A program made the position numbers and the translations under genes. The notes under the pieces are model-generated. The model searched no databases. It was not told the DNA's origin and worked only from the letters and a program-made list of their open reading frames with translations. This document shows positions 6,811 through 14,315 of a stretch of DNA of 27,709 nucleotides, piece after piece. The stretch lies in IMG/VR virus record IMGVR_UViG_3300046516_000745, positions 1-27,709 of that record, one strand, 5' to 3'. Positions within the stretch are counted from its first letter, which is position 1. Every line of letters starts with the position of its first letter. This DNA comes from a virus.

Positions 6811-6845
6811 AAACGTTTGACACCGGAAAAGCCCTGATCTACGTT
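6811..6845 (+). promoter_or_regulatory. Promoter with perfect -35 box and overlapping palindrome
   Basis: TTGACA (6817-6822), a 17-base spacer and TACGTT (6840-6845) form a strong -35 with a moderate -10. The palindrome AAACGTTT (6811-6818) overlaps the -35 box and is a plausible operator half or full site for the XRE regulator encoded just upstream. The next gene starts at 6890 with an AAGGAG Shine-Dalgarno, leaving a leader of about 35 bases. Confidence 0.55.
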
Positions 6846-6889
6846 CCACCCCGTGCGGCCAACTACCGCGCGCAGCGTAAGGAGACGAG

Positions 6890-7237
6890 ATGCGAAGCAC
6901 GAACAGGCCGCAGGACGTGCTGACGGTGCGCGCGACGGAAGGCCGCATCGTGCTCATGGATGAGGACGGGACAGTGGCGTGGGGGGACCACGACGAGCCC
7001 CGGATGATTCACCGCCTGTTCGAGTTCGCGGTCGCCCGCGACGCCATCAATGCCCTGGACGAGACCACGGAAGTGCTCGAGCGCCACGACGGCGGTCAAC
7101 CGCACTACCGTTCGACCGAGGCCCGGCTCATCGCCCGCAACCGCCTGATCCTCGCTCGCTCGCTTCCCTCTCCGCAGGAAGTGGAGACGCTGATGAAGCG
7201 CAACACGCAGCTGACTCTGTGGAGGCGGGCTGCTTAG
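6890..7237 (+). CDS. Early protein of unknown function (115 aa)
   Basis: The ORF starts at ATG 6890 after AAGGAGACGAG. The N-terminal half is beta-like and acidic (IVLMDEDGTVAWGDHDEPR), the C-terminal half helical and basic. There is no recognised family or membrane segment. As the first gene behind the TTGACA promoter it is likely expressed early. Confidence 0.65.
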   Translation: MRSTNRPQDVLTVRATEGRIVLMDEDGTVAWGDHDEPRMIHRLFEFAVARDAINALDETTEVLERHDGGQPHYRSTEARLIARNRLILARSLPSPQEVETLMKRNTQLTLWRRAA

Positions 7238-7269
7238 TGCCGAGACACCCTGTGCGAGTCCCGGGGTCG

Positions 7270-7292
7270 AGTTACTGTCAGGTAACTTGACT
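7270..7292 (+). promoter_or_regulatory. Inverted repeat at a possible promoter
   Basis: AGTTAC (7270-7275) and GTAACT (7282-7287) form an inverted repeat with a six-base centre. It runs into TTGACT (7287-7292), a -35-like box, but no convincing -10 lies 16-18 bases downstream. The stretch 7282-7310 is locally AT-rich. An operator upstream of the zinc-finger gene is plausible; proof is lacking. Confidence 0.35.
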
Positions 7293-7359
7293 CTATATCA
7301 CATAGGGTTACGCCCTCGACATTGCAGTCCGCACTCCGCAGCAACCAAGGAGTGCGACC

Positions 7360-7743
7360 GTGGCCGATACCACGAGAGCAACACCGGAACCGCGCTACCG
7401 GGTGCCGTGCGAGTTCTGCGGCAGCGCGATCGGCGTTCTTCTTCCCGATCTGATCGGCGACCGGCAGTGCTGTGAGGACTGCAAGAAGAGGCTCGCCAGC
7501 TCGATCTGCCTGAACTGCGGGGGGGCGGGCTACGACGACGCCGATCTTCAGGGAGACCATTACGTCGCACTTCGGTGCGGCGTCTGTCATGGCGAGGGAC
7601 TGAAGCCCGACTCCGGCTGCCCCTATTCGGGTAACCAGTTCTGCGATCAGGGGCGCGACTGCCTCAGTTGCGGCGACCGCATGCTCGAGCGCGCCATGGA
7701 CCAGGCCGAGGCGATGGGCGAGCACTGGCGCGTGCAGCCATGA
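7360..7743 (+). CDS. Cysteine-rich multi-zinc-finger protein with DnaJ-like CxxCxGxG repeats
   Basis: The GTG at 7360 has an AAGGAG Shine-Dalgarno. The 127-residue product has 13 cysteines: C17-x2-C20, C37/C38-x2-C41, C50-L-N-C53-G-G-A-G, C73-G-V-C76-H-G-E-G, C87, C95, C101-x2-C104. Two of them are the CxxCxGxG half-sites typical of the DnaJ zinc centre, without a J domain. It probably binds zinc and may act as a protein or nucleic-acid adaptor. Confidence 0.75.
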   Translation: MADTTRATPEPRYRVPCEFCGSAIGVLLPDLIGDRQCCEDCKKRLASSICLNCGGAGYDDADLQGDHYVALRCGVCHGEGLKPDSGCPYSGNQFCDQGRDCLSCGDRMLERAMDQAEAMGEHWRVQP

Positions 7744-7862
7744 AGGCCCGCACGCTGGTCCTCGCCGCCGCGCTACTCTCGCTCGGCGCCTTCTCGATCC
7801 TGTTTGTCGCCGCGTTCCTGTTCGTCGGGAGCCGGGCGCTGCCGCTCGGAGGCGTCAGATGA
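7740..7862 (+). CDS. 40-residue membrane micro-protein
   Basis: ATG 7740 overlaps the preceding stop (ATGA). A long hydrophobic helix (residues about 5-29) with a basic N-terminus is followed by a short loop region. It starts a chain of overlapping early genes running to 9222. The function is unknown; a superinfection-exclusion peptide is one possibility. Confidence 0.5.
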   Translation: MKARTLVLAAALLSLGAFSILFVAAFLFVGSRALPLGGVR

Positions 7863-8086
7863 GCCGCGGCCAATGGCTCAAGATCCAGGCGTGGCTGGAG
7901 AAAATCGTTCGCGAGACGCGCGAGGAATACGACGCCCAGCGGACCGCCGAATGCACCGAGTGGTACATCCCGGCGGACGTCGCGCCGGTCTCGCACGTCC
8001 CCGAGCACGCGCAGGAGGCGCGCGTCGCGGTCGCCATGCTGCTCGGGGAGATGCACCTGAAGTGGTTCAACGGGAGCAAGTGGTGA
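7859..8086 (+). CDS. Small soluble helical protein (75 aa), unknown function
   Basis: ATG 7859 overlaps the previous stop (ATGA). The product is helical and acidic, with a Trp-containing N-terminus (GQWLKIQAWLEKIVRET) and no family I know. Coupled to its neighbours on both sides by four-base overlaps. Confidence 0.6.
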   Translation: MSRGQWLKIQAWLEKIVRETREEYDAQRTAECTEWYIPADVAPVSHVPEHAQEARVAVAMLLGEMHLKWFNGSKW

Positions 8087-8544
8087 GCGGCTACGCGAGT
8101 GGCACCGGCGTCGCCGTGGACCGCAGCAAGGCCGAGATCGAGCGGCTCCTGACCCGCTACGGCTGCTCGCAGTTCGGGAGCGGCTGGGCCAACGAAGGCG
8201 GTCAGGCGTTCGCGCACGTCACGTTCCGGCACGGCTCGACGAGCATCATGCTCGCGCTCCCGATGGAGCATCCGAGCAAGTTCCTGATCTCGCCGGCCGG
8301 GCGGCGCAGGACCAAGGACTCGGCCGACGAAGCCTACCGCGCCGAGGAGCGTCGCCGCTGGCGGTCCCTGGCGCTCGTCATCAAGGCGAAGCTCGAGGCC
8401 GTGCACAGCGGAATCTCCACGCTCGAGCGCGAGTTCTTCTCTGACGTGGTGCTCCCCGATGGCTCGACGCTCGGCCAGCGGCTGATCCCGCAGCTCGAGG
8501 CGATCCAGAACGGACGGCTCATGCTCCCCGAGCGCACGTCATGA
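8083..8544 (+). CDS. Conserved-type phage protein of unknown function (153 aa)
   Basis: GTG 8083 overlaps the previous stop (GTGA). The N-terminus, with V-D-R-S-K-A-E-I-E-R-L-L-x-R-Y-G followed by a beta sheet region (FAHVTF... IMLALPM), resembles a phage family I recall as frequent next to single-strand DNA-binding and recombination genes, without assigned function. The C-terminus is helical (a long RRRWRSLALVIKAKLEAV helix). No catalytic motif is visible. Confidence 0.7.
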   Translation: MSGYASGTGVAVDRSKAEIERLLTRYGCSQFGSGWANEGGQAFAHVTFRHGSTSIMLALPMEHPSKFLISPAGRRRTKDSADEAYRAEERRRWRSLALVIKAKLEAVHSGISTLEREFFSDVVLPDGSTLGQRLIPQLEAIQNGRLMLPERTS

Positions 8545-8702
8545 GCCGCGCCCGCCTGATCCGCGCCTACTTCAACGCGATGCACGGCTTCTTCTCGGCG
8601 CGAACGCTCCTTCGCGCACACCAGCTGCGCGACCTCGCCGAGAGCCTCGCGGGCCGCCTCGCCGACATGGACCGCCCACGCTACTGGTGGAGCGAGGAAT
8701 GA
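8541..8702 (+). CDS. Small basic helical protein (53 aa)
   Basis: ATG 8541 overlaps the previous stop (ATGA). The 53-residue product is Arg/Leu-rich and amphipathic, ending WWSEE. No family recognised; the coupled start and stop support translation. Confidence 0.5.
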   Translation: MSRARLIRAYFNAMHGFFSARTLLRAHQLRDLAESLAGRLADMDRPRYWWSEE

Positions 8703-8785
8703 ACCGCCCCGCGCGCTCCGAGCTACTCATCGTCGCGAGCATCCTCATGCTCGCCGCACTATTCATCAACTGGAGGATCGGATGA
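8699..8785 (+). CDS. 28-residue membrane micro-protein
   Basis: ATG 8699 overlaps the previous stop (ATGA). Residues 9-24 form one hydrophobic helix. It is coupled to the next gene by a further ATGA. Function unknown. Confidence 0.45.
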   Translation: MNRPARSELLIVASILMLAALFINWRIG

Positions 8786-9222
8786 ACACCGTCATCGAGA
8801 AGGTCGAGAAGGCGATCGCATCGCCGACGTCGCCGGCCGAACGGAACGTGTTCCTCGCAGCATTCGCCACGCCCACGCTCGCGCAATTGGAACTGCGCGC
8901 ACCGGGCGGAGCGTTCGTCCGCGTCGGCGGCAACTACCCCACCGAGTTCCAGCCGAACGCGGTCATCGCCATGCGGTACGAGTCGCCGGCCCAGCTCTAC
9001 GCCATGGCTGCGCTCTTCGCGACGCTGGCCAAGAGCATGGAGGACATGCAGCCGGTACCCGCGGTCAGGGCGGCCACCGCGCCGGGGCCGCAGGGCGTCT
9101 TTCGCAGTGGGTTCGGCGGGAATCTGTTGATCGTGGTCGACCCCAAGACGATCGCCAATCCAGCAACGGTGTCCGGCGCGGGAGCGGCCGTCCCGGTATC
9201 GGCCGGGGAGCCCGCCCACTAG
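8782..9222 (+). CDS. Unknown protein (146 aa) before the recombination genes
   Basis: ATG 8782 overlaps the previous stop. The N-terminal 100 residues look like a mixed alpha/beta fold; the rest is Pro/Ala/Gly-rich and low in complexity. I do not recognise it. It is the last gene of the coupled early chain, and its TAG lies in the loop of a hairpin. Confidence 0.6.
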   Translation: MNTVIEKVEKAIASPTSPAERNVFLAAFATPTLAQLELRAPGGAFVRVGGNYPTEFQPNAVIAMRYESPAQLYAMAALFATLAKSMEDMQPVPAVRAATAPGPQGVFRSGFGGNLLIVVDPKTIANPATVSGAGAAVPVSAGEPAH

Positions 9223-9238
9223 CAAGGGGCGCGGGCTC
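9208..9238 (+). terminator. Hairpin at the end of the early gene chain
   Basis: GAGCCCGC (9208-9215) pairs with GCGGGCTC (9231-9238) around a 15-base loop holding the stop codon of the preceding gene. No U-tract follows, so it may be a weak or Rho-linked terminator or an RNA-stabilising element. Confidence 0.4.
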
Positions 9239-9305
9239 GTCCGGACACCGACTCACCTTCAAACCACCCGGCGCACGAGGCGCCACCACCCGAGGAGAAG
9301 CGAAC

Positions 9306-10718
9306 ATGAGCATCGAGCAGGCACCGACCACCGCGGGGAGCGCGTTCTTCTCGCCAGCCGCCAATATCAAGCCATACTTGAAGGTCGCCGCGCAGGGGTT
9401 CGCGGGCACCGGCAAGACCTTCACGCTCATGAAGATCGCGATCGCGCTCGTCCTGCAGCGGAAGAAGCTTGACCCCAAGACACCGATGCGGATCGCGATG
9501 ATCGACACCGAGAAGTCCTCGGGATTCCTGCGCCGTATCGTGGAGACCGCCGGCATCGAGTTGGTAGTGAAGGAGACGCGGGCGCTCGTAGATGTCATGA
9601 CCGCGATGGATCTCTGCGAATCGGGCTACGCCCCCGTGCTGCTCCTCGATTCCATGAGTCACATATACGAGAACTTCGTCCAAGCCTACAAAAACGAGGC
9701 GCACCGCAACCGCCTGGAGATGTTCGACTGGGGGGTGTTGAAGCCGCGGTGGAAGGACACCTTCTCGGCGCGGTTCGTTCGCTCGCGGATCGACATCCTG
9801 TTTACCGGGCGCGCTGGTTACGAATACGACACGAACGAAACCGTCACCGACAGCGGCAAGAAGAAACTGGAGATCTACAAGTCAGGCGTCAAGATGAAGA
9901 TCGACGGCGAGACCGCCTATGAGCCGGACATCGTGCTTCACATGGACCGGATCGAGGAGCTACTCGAGGACGACAAGGTCGTCTATCGCACCTGCACCAT
10001 CTTGAAAGACCGCTCCGGATTGCTCGACGGGAAAACGCTCAAGAACCCGACCGGGGTCGAGTTTGCTCCGGTGTTCGATTACCTGCTCGCGAACCCAGCC
10101 GCGGTGGTCGCCGACGAACCGGAGGGCAACGACCGATCGCTCTTCCAGGACGACGATGCGACCGAGAAAAAGAAGCTCCGCCGGGAAATCCTGCTCGAGA
10201 CCGTCGAAGAAACCATCAAGAAGGCGGCGCCCGGGCAAACCACCGAAGAGAAGAAGTTCCGCCAATCGCTCCTCGAGAACTGCTTCGGCACCCTTTCTTG
10301 GCGAGCGGTGACGGTCATGGATCTCGACAAGCTCGACGCGGGCCTGAGACTGGTTCGAGAGATCGTCGAGGCCGCGCGCAGCAAGAAGAAGACGGCCGAT
10401 ATCGAGGGCCGGACCGCAGACCTCGATCCCGACCCCACGCCCGCGGCGCCTGCCGCCAAGCCCGCCAAGGCGAAGGAATCCCCCGCCGAACCCTCGGCCG
10501 CCACGGACGGCGCCGAGGTCGAGGTCGTGAAGCCCATGGACATGCTCACGCGCGAACGACTGCGCCGGAGCATCCGGAACGGCATGCACGAGCGGAACGA
10601 GAGCCCCTCGCAGTTCCTGTCCGATGAGACCGGCCGCGAGGTCCGCGAGACCTCGGACCTGACCGATGATGAACTCACCCGCATCGCCGAGCGCTTGACG
10701 CGCCCGGTCACGACGTAG
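9306..10718 (+). CDS. Sak4-like RecA-fold ATPase (AAA_24 type), recombination mediator
   Basis: ATG 9306 follows GAGGAGAAG. Residues 23-210 form a RecA-type core: Walker A G31-F-A-G-T-G-K-T38, the D67-T-E-K motif, and Walker B V111-L-L-L-D115-S. From about residue 270 there is an added helical region, a Pro/Ala/Lys linker (about 375-400), and a terminal helical domain. Sak4-family single-strand annealing proteins are much shorter (often 200-350 aa), so the C-terminus is an extension. SSB is the next gene; stimulation of Sak4 by its cognate SSB is established for a related phage (HK620). Other AAA_24 NTPases cannot be fully excluded. Confidence 0.75.
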   Translation: MSIEQAPTTAGSAFFSPAANIKPYLKVAAQGFAGTGKTFTLMKIAIALVLQRKKLDPKTPMRIAMIDTEKSSGFLRRIVETAGIELVVKETRALVDVMTAMDLCESGYAPVLLLDSMSHIYENFVQAYKNEAHRNRLEMFDWGVLKPRWKDTFSARFVRSRIDILFTGRAGYEYDTNETVTDSGKKKLEIYKSGVKMKIDGETAYEPDIVLHMDRIEELLEDDKVVYRTCTILKDRSGLLDGKTLKNPTGVEFAPVFDYLLANPAAVVADEPEGNDRSLFQDDDATEKKKLRREILLETVEETIKKAAPGQTTEEKKFRQSLLENCFGTLSWRAVTVMDLDKLDAGLRLVREIVEAARSKKKTADIEGRTADLDPDPTPAAPAAKPAKAKESPAEPSAATDGAEVEVVKPMDMLTRERLRRSIRNGMHERNESPSQFLSDETGREVRETSDLTDDELTRIAERLTRPVTT

Positions 10719-10726
10719 GCGCCGCG

Positions 10727-11161
10727 ATGAGCTCGGTCAACAAGGCGATCATCTTGGGGAACCTCGGCAAGGATCCCGAGAAGCGCTACACGCAGGCTGG
10801 CGATGCCGTCGTCACGCTCTCGGTCGCGACGTCCGAGAGCTGGAAGGACGCGAGCGGGGCGAAGCAGGAGCGCACGGAGTGGCACCGCGTCACAGTCTGG
10901 AAGGCGCAGGCGGAGGCGTGCGCCAAGTACCTCTCCAAGGGATCGAAGGTCTACGTCGAGGGGAAGATCGAGACCAAGGAGTGGCAGGACAAGCAGGGCC
11001 AGAAGCGCTACACGACCGAGATCCGCGCGCTCATCGTTCACTTCCTCTCGGCCCCGGCGAAGCGCGACGAGGCTCCGGCTGACGACTTCGGACCGCCTGG
11101 CGGGGCGGGCGATTGGAAGCCGGAACCTCCGCGCGACGACGACGACGTGCCGACGTTCTGA
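10727..11161 (+). CDS. ssb: Single-stranded DNA-binding protein
   Basis: ATG 10727 starts a 144-residue protein with the full SSB OB fold: V-N-K-A-I-I-L-G-N-L-G-K-D-P-E at the N-terminus, the T-E-W-H-R-V strand, and the G-S-K-V-Y-V-E-G-K segment. The linker is short and the tail is acidic, ending DDDDVPTF, close to the bacterial DDDIPF tip that recruits partner proteins. It lies nine bases after the Sak4-like gene and likely coats ssDNA for its annealing activity. Confidence 0.95.
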   Translation: MSSVNKAIILGNLGKDPEKRYTQAGDAVVTLSVATSESWKDASGAKQERTEWHRVTVWKAQAEACAKYLSKGSKVYVEGKIETKEWQDKQGQKRYTTEIRALIVHFLSAPAKRDEAPADDFGPPGGAGDWKPEPPRDDDDVPTF

Positions 11162-11171
11162 ACACGAACTA

Positions 11172-11223
11172 GGACCGGGAGTGCGGCGCTGGCCCGCAAC
11201 AAGGCGCCGAGGGCTCCCGGTCC
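11172..11223 (+). other. Nested perfect hairpin between ssb and the methyltransferase
   Basis: GGACCGGGAG (11172-11181) pairs perfectly with CTCCCGGTCC (11214-11223). Inside, CGGCGC (11184-11189) pairs with GCGCCG (11204-11209) around a 14-base loop. No U-tract follows. It may end part of the ssb transcripts or bind a regulator. The next gene's Shine-Dalgarno (GGAGAGGAGAA) lies just beyond it. Confidence 0.5.
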
Positions 11224-11253
11224 GGCGCAACTTCGGAGAGGAGAACGAACTTC

Positions 11254-12858
11254 ATGGATGGCTGCGAACTGATCGTGGACAACTTCGCTGGCGGCGGCGG
11301 CGCATCGCTCGGCATCGAGCTGGCGCTCGGTCGCTCGCCGGACATCGCGATCAATCACGACATCGAGGCAATCACGATGCACGCTGCGAACCATCCTACG
11401 ACCCGGCACTACTGCGAGAGAGTGTGGGACGTCGACCCGGTAGAGGCGTGCGCCGGACGGCCGGTCGGCCTCGCATGGTTCTCGCCCGACTGCAAGCACT
11501 TCTCGAAAGCCAAGGGCGGCCGCCCGGTCGAGAAGAAGATCCGGGGGCTCGCATGGGTCGTGATCCGCTGGGCGAAGGCGGTGCGACCGCGGATCATCTG
11601 CCTCGAGAACGTGGAGGAGTTCCAGGGCTGGGGTCCGCTCGGCACGGACGGGCGGCCATGTCCGGTTCGGCGCGGGCTGACCTTCCTTCGCTGGAAGCGG
11701 GCACTCGAACGCTGCGGCTACGCGGTCGAGCTTCGCGAGCTCCGGGCCTCCGACTTCGGCGCGCCCACGTCTCGCAAGCGACTGTTCGTGATCGCGCGCT
11801 GCGACGGCCAGCCCATCGTCTGGCCGGATCCCACGCACGGACCGGGCCGGTCGTTCGCGCACAGGGTCGCCGCCGAATGTATCGAATGGTCGGTCGGATG
11901 CCCGTCTATATTCGAGCGCAGCCGCCCGCTCGCGGAGAACACGCTCCGGCGAATCGGGCGTGGCGTCTGGCGCTACGTCATCAACGCGGCGCAGCCTTTC
12001 ATCGTGCCGGTCGCCCACCAGGGGGACGCGCGAATGCACTCGATCGACGACCCGATGCCGACAGTCACGGGCGCCCACCGCGGGGAGCACGCCCTCGTCG
12101 CGCCATTCCTCACCGAGCACGCGAACGCCTCGAACCAGCGGAACCTCCCTATCGACGAACCAATGCGGACCGTCTGCGCGCAGGTGAAGGGCGGCCATTT
12201 CGCCCTGGTGGCGCCCACGCTGATCGAGACCCGCAACGGCGAGCGCGAGGGACAGGCGCCTCGAGTGAGGGACATTCGGCGCCCGCTCGGAACCGTGACC
12301 GCGCAGGGCAGTCAGGGCGCACTCGTCGCGGCCTTCCTGGCTCGCCACTACGGCGGCCACGAGAACGACGGCACGCAGATGTCGCTCCCGCTCCCGACAG
12401 TGACCACGCAGGATCACCACGCGCTCGTCACATCGCATATCACGAAGTTCAAGGGTACGAGCCCGGACGGCCAATCCCTGACCGAGCCGCTTCATACCGT
12501 GCAGGCCGGCGGGAATCACTACGCGGAGGTCCGGGCGTTCCTCGTCAGCTACTACGGTCAGGGAACCGGGCAGCAGCTCGATCTACCGCTTCGCTCGGTG
12601 ACAACACACGACCGATTCGGGCTCGTCACGGTCGACGGCACGGACTACGCCATCGCCGACATCGGGATGCGGATGCTCCTGCCCCGGGAGCTCTTCCGCG
12701 CGCAGGGGTTCCCCGACAGCTACGTGATCGATCCGGCCGTGAAGGGAAAGCCGCTCTCGAAGACAGCACAGGTTCGCATGTGCGGGAACTCGGTATGTCC
12801 TCCGCTCGCCGCTGCGCTCGTCCGCGCGCAGTTCCAAGCCGTGGCCGAGGTCGCATGA
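11254..12858 (+). CDS. DNA (cytosine-5) methyltransferase with six-repeat variable region
   Basis: This 534-residue enzyme follows a GGAGAGGAG Shine-Dalgarno. The C5-methyltransferase motifs appear in order: motif I D9-N-F-A-G-G-G-G-A-S at the SAM site; motif IV S77-P-D-C80 with the catalytic Cys (PDC instead of the usual PPC); motif VI E118-N-V; motif VIII S173-R-K-R-L-F; and late motifs with GNSV near the C-terminus. Between about residues 248 and 459, six tandem units of 32-39 residues, each with P-L/M-x-T-V-T-like and A-L-V cores, replace an ordinary target-recognition domain. It would modify phage DNA against restriction or mark it for other use. No matching restriction gene is visible. 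Confidence 0.9.
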   Translation: MDGCELIVDNFAGGGGASLGIELALGRSPDIAINHDIEAITMHAANHPTTRHYCERVWDVDPVEACAGRPVGLAWFSPDCKHFSKAKGGRPVEKKIRGLAWVVIRWAKAVRPRIICLENVEEFQGWGPLGTDGRPCPVRRGLTFLRWKRALERCGYAVELRELRASDFGAPTSRKRLFVIARCDGQPIVWPDPTHGPGRSFAHRVAAECIEWSVGCPSIFERSRPLAENTLRRIGRGVWRYVINAAQPFIVPVAHQGDARMHSIDDPMPTVTGAHRGEHALVAPFLTEHANASNQRNLPIDEPMRTVCAQVKGGHFALVAPTLIETRNGEREGQAPRVRDIRRPLGTVTAQGSQGALVAAFLARHYGGHENDGTQMSLPLPTVTTQDHHALVTSHITKFKGTSPDGQSLTEPLHTVQAGGNHYAEVRAFLVSYYGQGTGQQLDLPLRSVTTHDRFGLVTVDGTDYAIADIGMRMLLPRELFRAQGFPDSYVIDPAVKGKPLSKTAQVRMCGNSVCPPLAAALVRAQFQAVAEVA

Positions 12859-12899
12859 TCGCGCTACGCGCTCGCAGCACCAGCGAGCCGACGACATGA
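12855..12899 (+). CDS. Possible 14-codon linking mini-gene
   Basis: ATG 12855 overlaps the methyltransferase stop, and its own TGA overlaps the next ATG at 12896, both in ATGA form. The peptide is only 14 residues and may serve only to pass ribosomes from one gene to the next. The evidence is the double overlap alone. Confidence 0.25.
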   Translation: MIALRARSTSEPTT

Positions 12900-13183
12900 G
12901 CCGCGCCACGCTCAACGCTCCGCACGGCTGGATTCGCGCTGCGAGCTACGGCGGCAAATGGCATCGGGCGACGTGCTCTGGGACGCCTGCGTGCGGCTCG
13001 TCTTGCGGTCGTCGCGGCGAGACGGAGAAGGCGGAGATTCCGCCGCTATCTCACCACCACGGGGCGGCGTCGGTCTGCGTTGCCTGCTTCCGAGCCGCCG
13101 TTGGCATCGACAAGCTGTGCACCTGCGGCTGCACTTGCTCGTGCGCCAAGACGAGCACCGCAGAGAGAGAGGACCGCACATGA
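12896..13183 (+). CDS. Cysteine-rich small zinc-binding protein (95 aa)
   Basis: ATG 12896 overlaps the preceding mini-ORF. Cysteines are grouped as C-S-G-T-P-A-C-G-S-S-C, C-V-A-C, and C-T-C-G-C-T-C-S-C, with His residues between, so at least one zinc centre is likely. The middle is His/Pro-rich. No family recognised. It begins the small accessory block. Confidence 0.65.
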   Translation: MSRATLNAPHGWIRAASYGGKWHRATCSGTPACGSSCGRRGETEKAEIPPLSHHHGAASVCVACFRAAVGIDKLCTCGCTCSCAKTSTAEREDRT

Positions 13184-13398
13184 GCCGACCGATGGACCCA
13201 CGCCGCATCGTTCAGATCGCCGTGGCTGGGGTGGCTAATACGTCCTCCACGCAGACAGACGGGATCATTCTCGCGCTCGCCGATGATGGGTCGCTGTGGG
13301 CGGCGGGCGTGGACTCCTACGCGACAGAGAATCCGTGGACCCGCGTCACTGACCTACCCTCAAAGCCGAGAAGCGAGGACGCCGATGTGCCCTTCTGA
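13180..13398 (+). CDS. Short beta-rich phage protein (72 aa)
   Basis: ATG 13180 overlaps the previous stop (ATGA). The pattern R-R-I-V-Q-I-A-V-A-G ... G-I-I-L-A-L-A-D-D-G-S-L-W resembles a single blade-like beta repeat found in many small phage proteins of unknown function. The C-terminus is acidic. Its stop lies 14 bases inside the next gene. Confidence 0.65.
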   Translation: MSRPMDPRRIVQIAVAGVANTSSTQTDGIILALADDGSLWAAGVDSYATENPWTRVTDLPSKPRSEDADVPF

Positions 13399-13588
13399 GA
13401 GCGACCCAGTACGCCCGCTGACCATGACTCGCGATGGCGAGGCATACATCCGCGCGCTCAAGGAATACGCGGGGCACAAAGTGGCACCAAAGTGGCTGAA
13501 TCAGCTTATCGCCGAACTCGACGCCACGCGCTCCCAGCTTGAGCAGGCGCAACGCGAGCGGGACGAGACGCGCACGGTTCTCTGCTAG
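13385..13588 (+). CDS. Small coiled-coil protein, possible N-part of an amber-interrupted gene
   Basis: ATG 13385 gives 67 residues ending in a charged heptad helix (LDATRSQLEQAQRERDETR) and a TAG at 13586-13588. The same frame stays open after the TAG for 133 further codons, again mostly coiled coil. An alternative start is ATG 13424. The two pieces may have been one protein of about 200 residues. As written, a short version is made. Confidence 0.55.
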   Translation: MCPSESDPVRPLTMTRDGEAYIRALKEYAGHKVAPKWLNQLIAELDATRSQLEQAQRERDETRTVLC

Positions 13589-13642
13589 CTGTGTGTATGG
13601 GGCGCGCCGCGCACCGAGTTCTGGCAGGACGCTGCAAAGTCG

Positions 13643-13987
13643 GTGCGCGCCAAACTGGCCGAGAACGCCGCGCAGATTGTTGACCTCATGCACGCTCGCG
13701 ACGAGGCGCAACGCGAGTGCGCGGAGGCTGAGATCCGCGCTAGGCGGGCAGAGTCTACCGCCGAACACTGTGCAAAGCTGGCTGGCGCAGCCCGCGCGGA
13801 GGCGGCGAAGCTGAGGGGGGACATCAAGCGATGGCACGATGCGCTGACGATGCCTCTCGGCCCACTCACTCGGAAGGAACTCAGGCAGCAGATGCTGGAC
13901 GCCGTCGCATCGACCGAGCCAATCACCGCAGCCGACATGGAATGGGCCAAGCGAGCGCTGTCCACGCCGCCCGCAGGCCTGCCGTGA
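13643..13987 (+). CDS. Coiled-coil protein (114 aa), possible C-part of the amber-interrupted gene
   Basis: The first normal start after the TAG in this frame is GTG 13643, but the only Shine-Dalgarno-like AGGA (13626-13629) is 13 bases away, which is poor. The product has a long Ala/Glu/Arg helix (about residues 2-65) and a Lys/Glu-rich tail. It may be translated by readthrough of the upstream TAG, by weak initiation, or not at all. Its TGA overlaps the next GTG. Confidence 0.5.
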   Translation: MRAKLAENAAQIVDLMHARDEAQRECAEAEIRARRAESTAEHCAKLAGAARAEAAKLRGDIKRWHDALTMPLGPLTRKELRQQMLDAVASTEPITAADMEWAKRALSTPPAGLP

Positions 13988-14301
13988 GCGCGAATCCGTT
14001 TGCATTGCCCGAGCAACTTGGCCCGAATGGAGAGCGCATCGAGATCGACTATTACGGCGAAGGATGCGAACTGCCGCTGCGCGTCTACACCCCACCGTCT
14101 TGGCTCGCTGCTTTGTGCGGGGTGCCGGGCACGGTCGAACTGGCCGTGCGCGGGCGTCGCAGGATTTACTCGTTCTGGCGCGACGAACAGGGACGCAAGA
14201 TGGGACGATGGCACTTCGACGAATACCCGAAGGTACCGACAGCAATGGAGCGGGCGGCGGGACTACCGTTCATCGACTTCACCCCGTGGCCGAAGCCATG
14301 A
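13984..14301 (+). CDS. Small beta-rich protein (105 aa), unknown function
   Basis: GTG 13984 overlaps the previous stop (GTGA). The protein is rich in Tyr, Trp and Pro with alternating strands (ELAVRGRRRIYSFWRD) and ends F-I-D-F-T-P-W-P-K-P. No domain recognised. It sits directly before the Acb2-like cassette and may belong to the accessory block. Confidence 0.65.
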   Translation: MSANPFALPEQLGPNGERIEIDYYGEGCELPLRVYTPPSWLAALCGVPGTVELAVRGRRRIYSFWRDEQGRKMGRWHFDEYPKVPTAMERAAGLPFIDFTPWPKP

Positions 14302-14315
14302 CGCCCAAGCAGCGC
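14295..14315 (+). repeat. Left short direct repeat flanking the Acb2-like gene
   Basis: This 21-base sequence, centred on an ATGACGC start, recurs at 14620-14640 with two mismatches. The two copies bracket the Acb2-like gene with a spacing of 325 bases, suggesting past recombination or cassette insertion at a gene start. Confidence 0.5.

Noticed and set aside
7238-7359. tRNA gene or attachment site
   Set aside because: A T-arm-like GCGAGTCCCGG was seen, but the flanking bases do not pair as a T stem and no anticodon or acceptor stem can be built.
10803-12899. 698-codon + frame overlapping ssb and the methyltransferase
   Set aside because: It is extremely Arg/Ser/Pro-rich and runs across two well-supported genes and the hairpin gap, typical of an out-of-frame GC-rich shadow.
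13586-13588. Genome-wide recoding of TAG as an amino acid
   Set aside because: TAG is used as a normal stop at 4498-4500, 5944-5946, 9220-9222, 10716-10718, 14618-14620 and others, each followed by a well-supported gene or gap.
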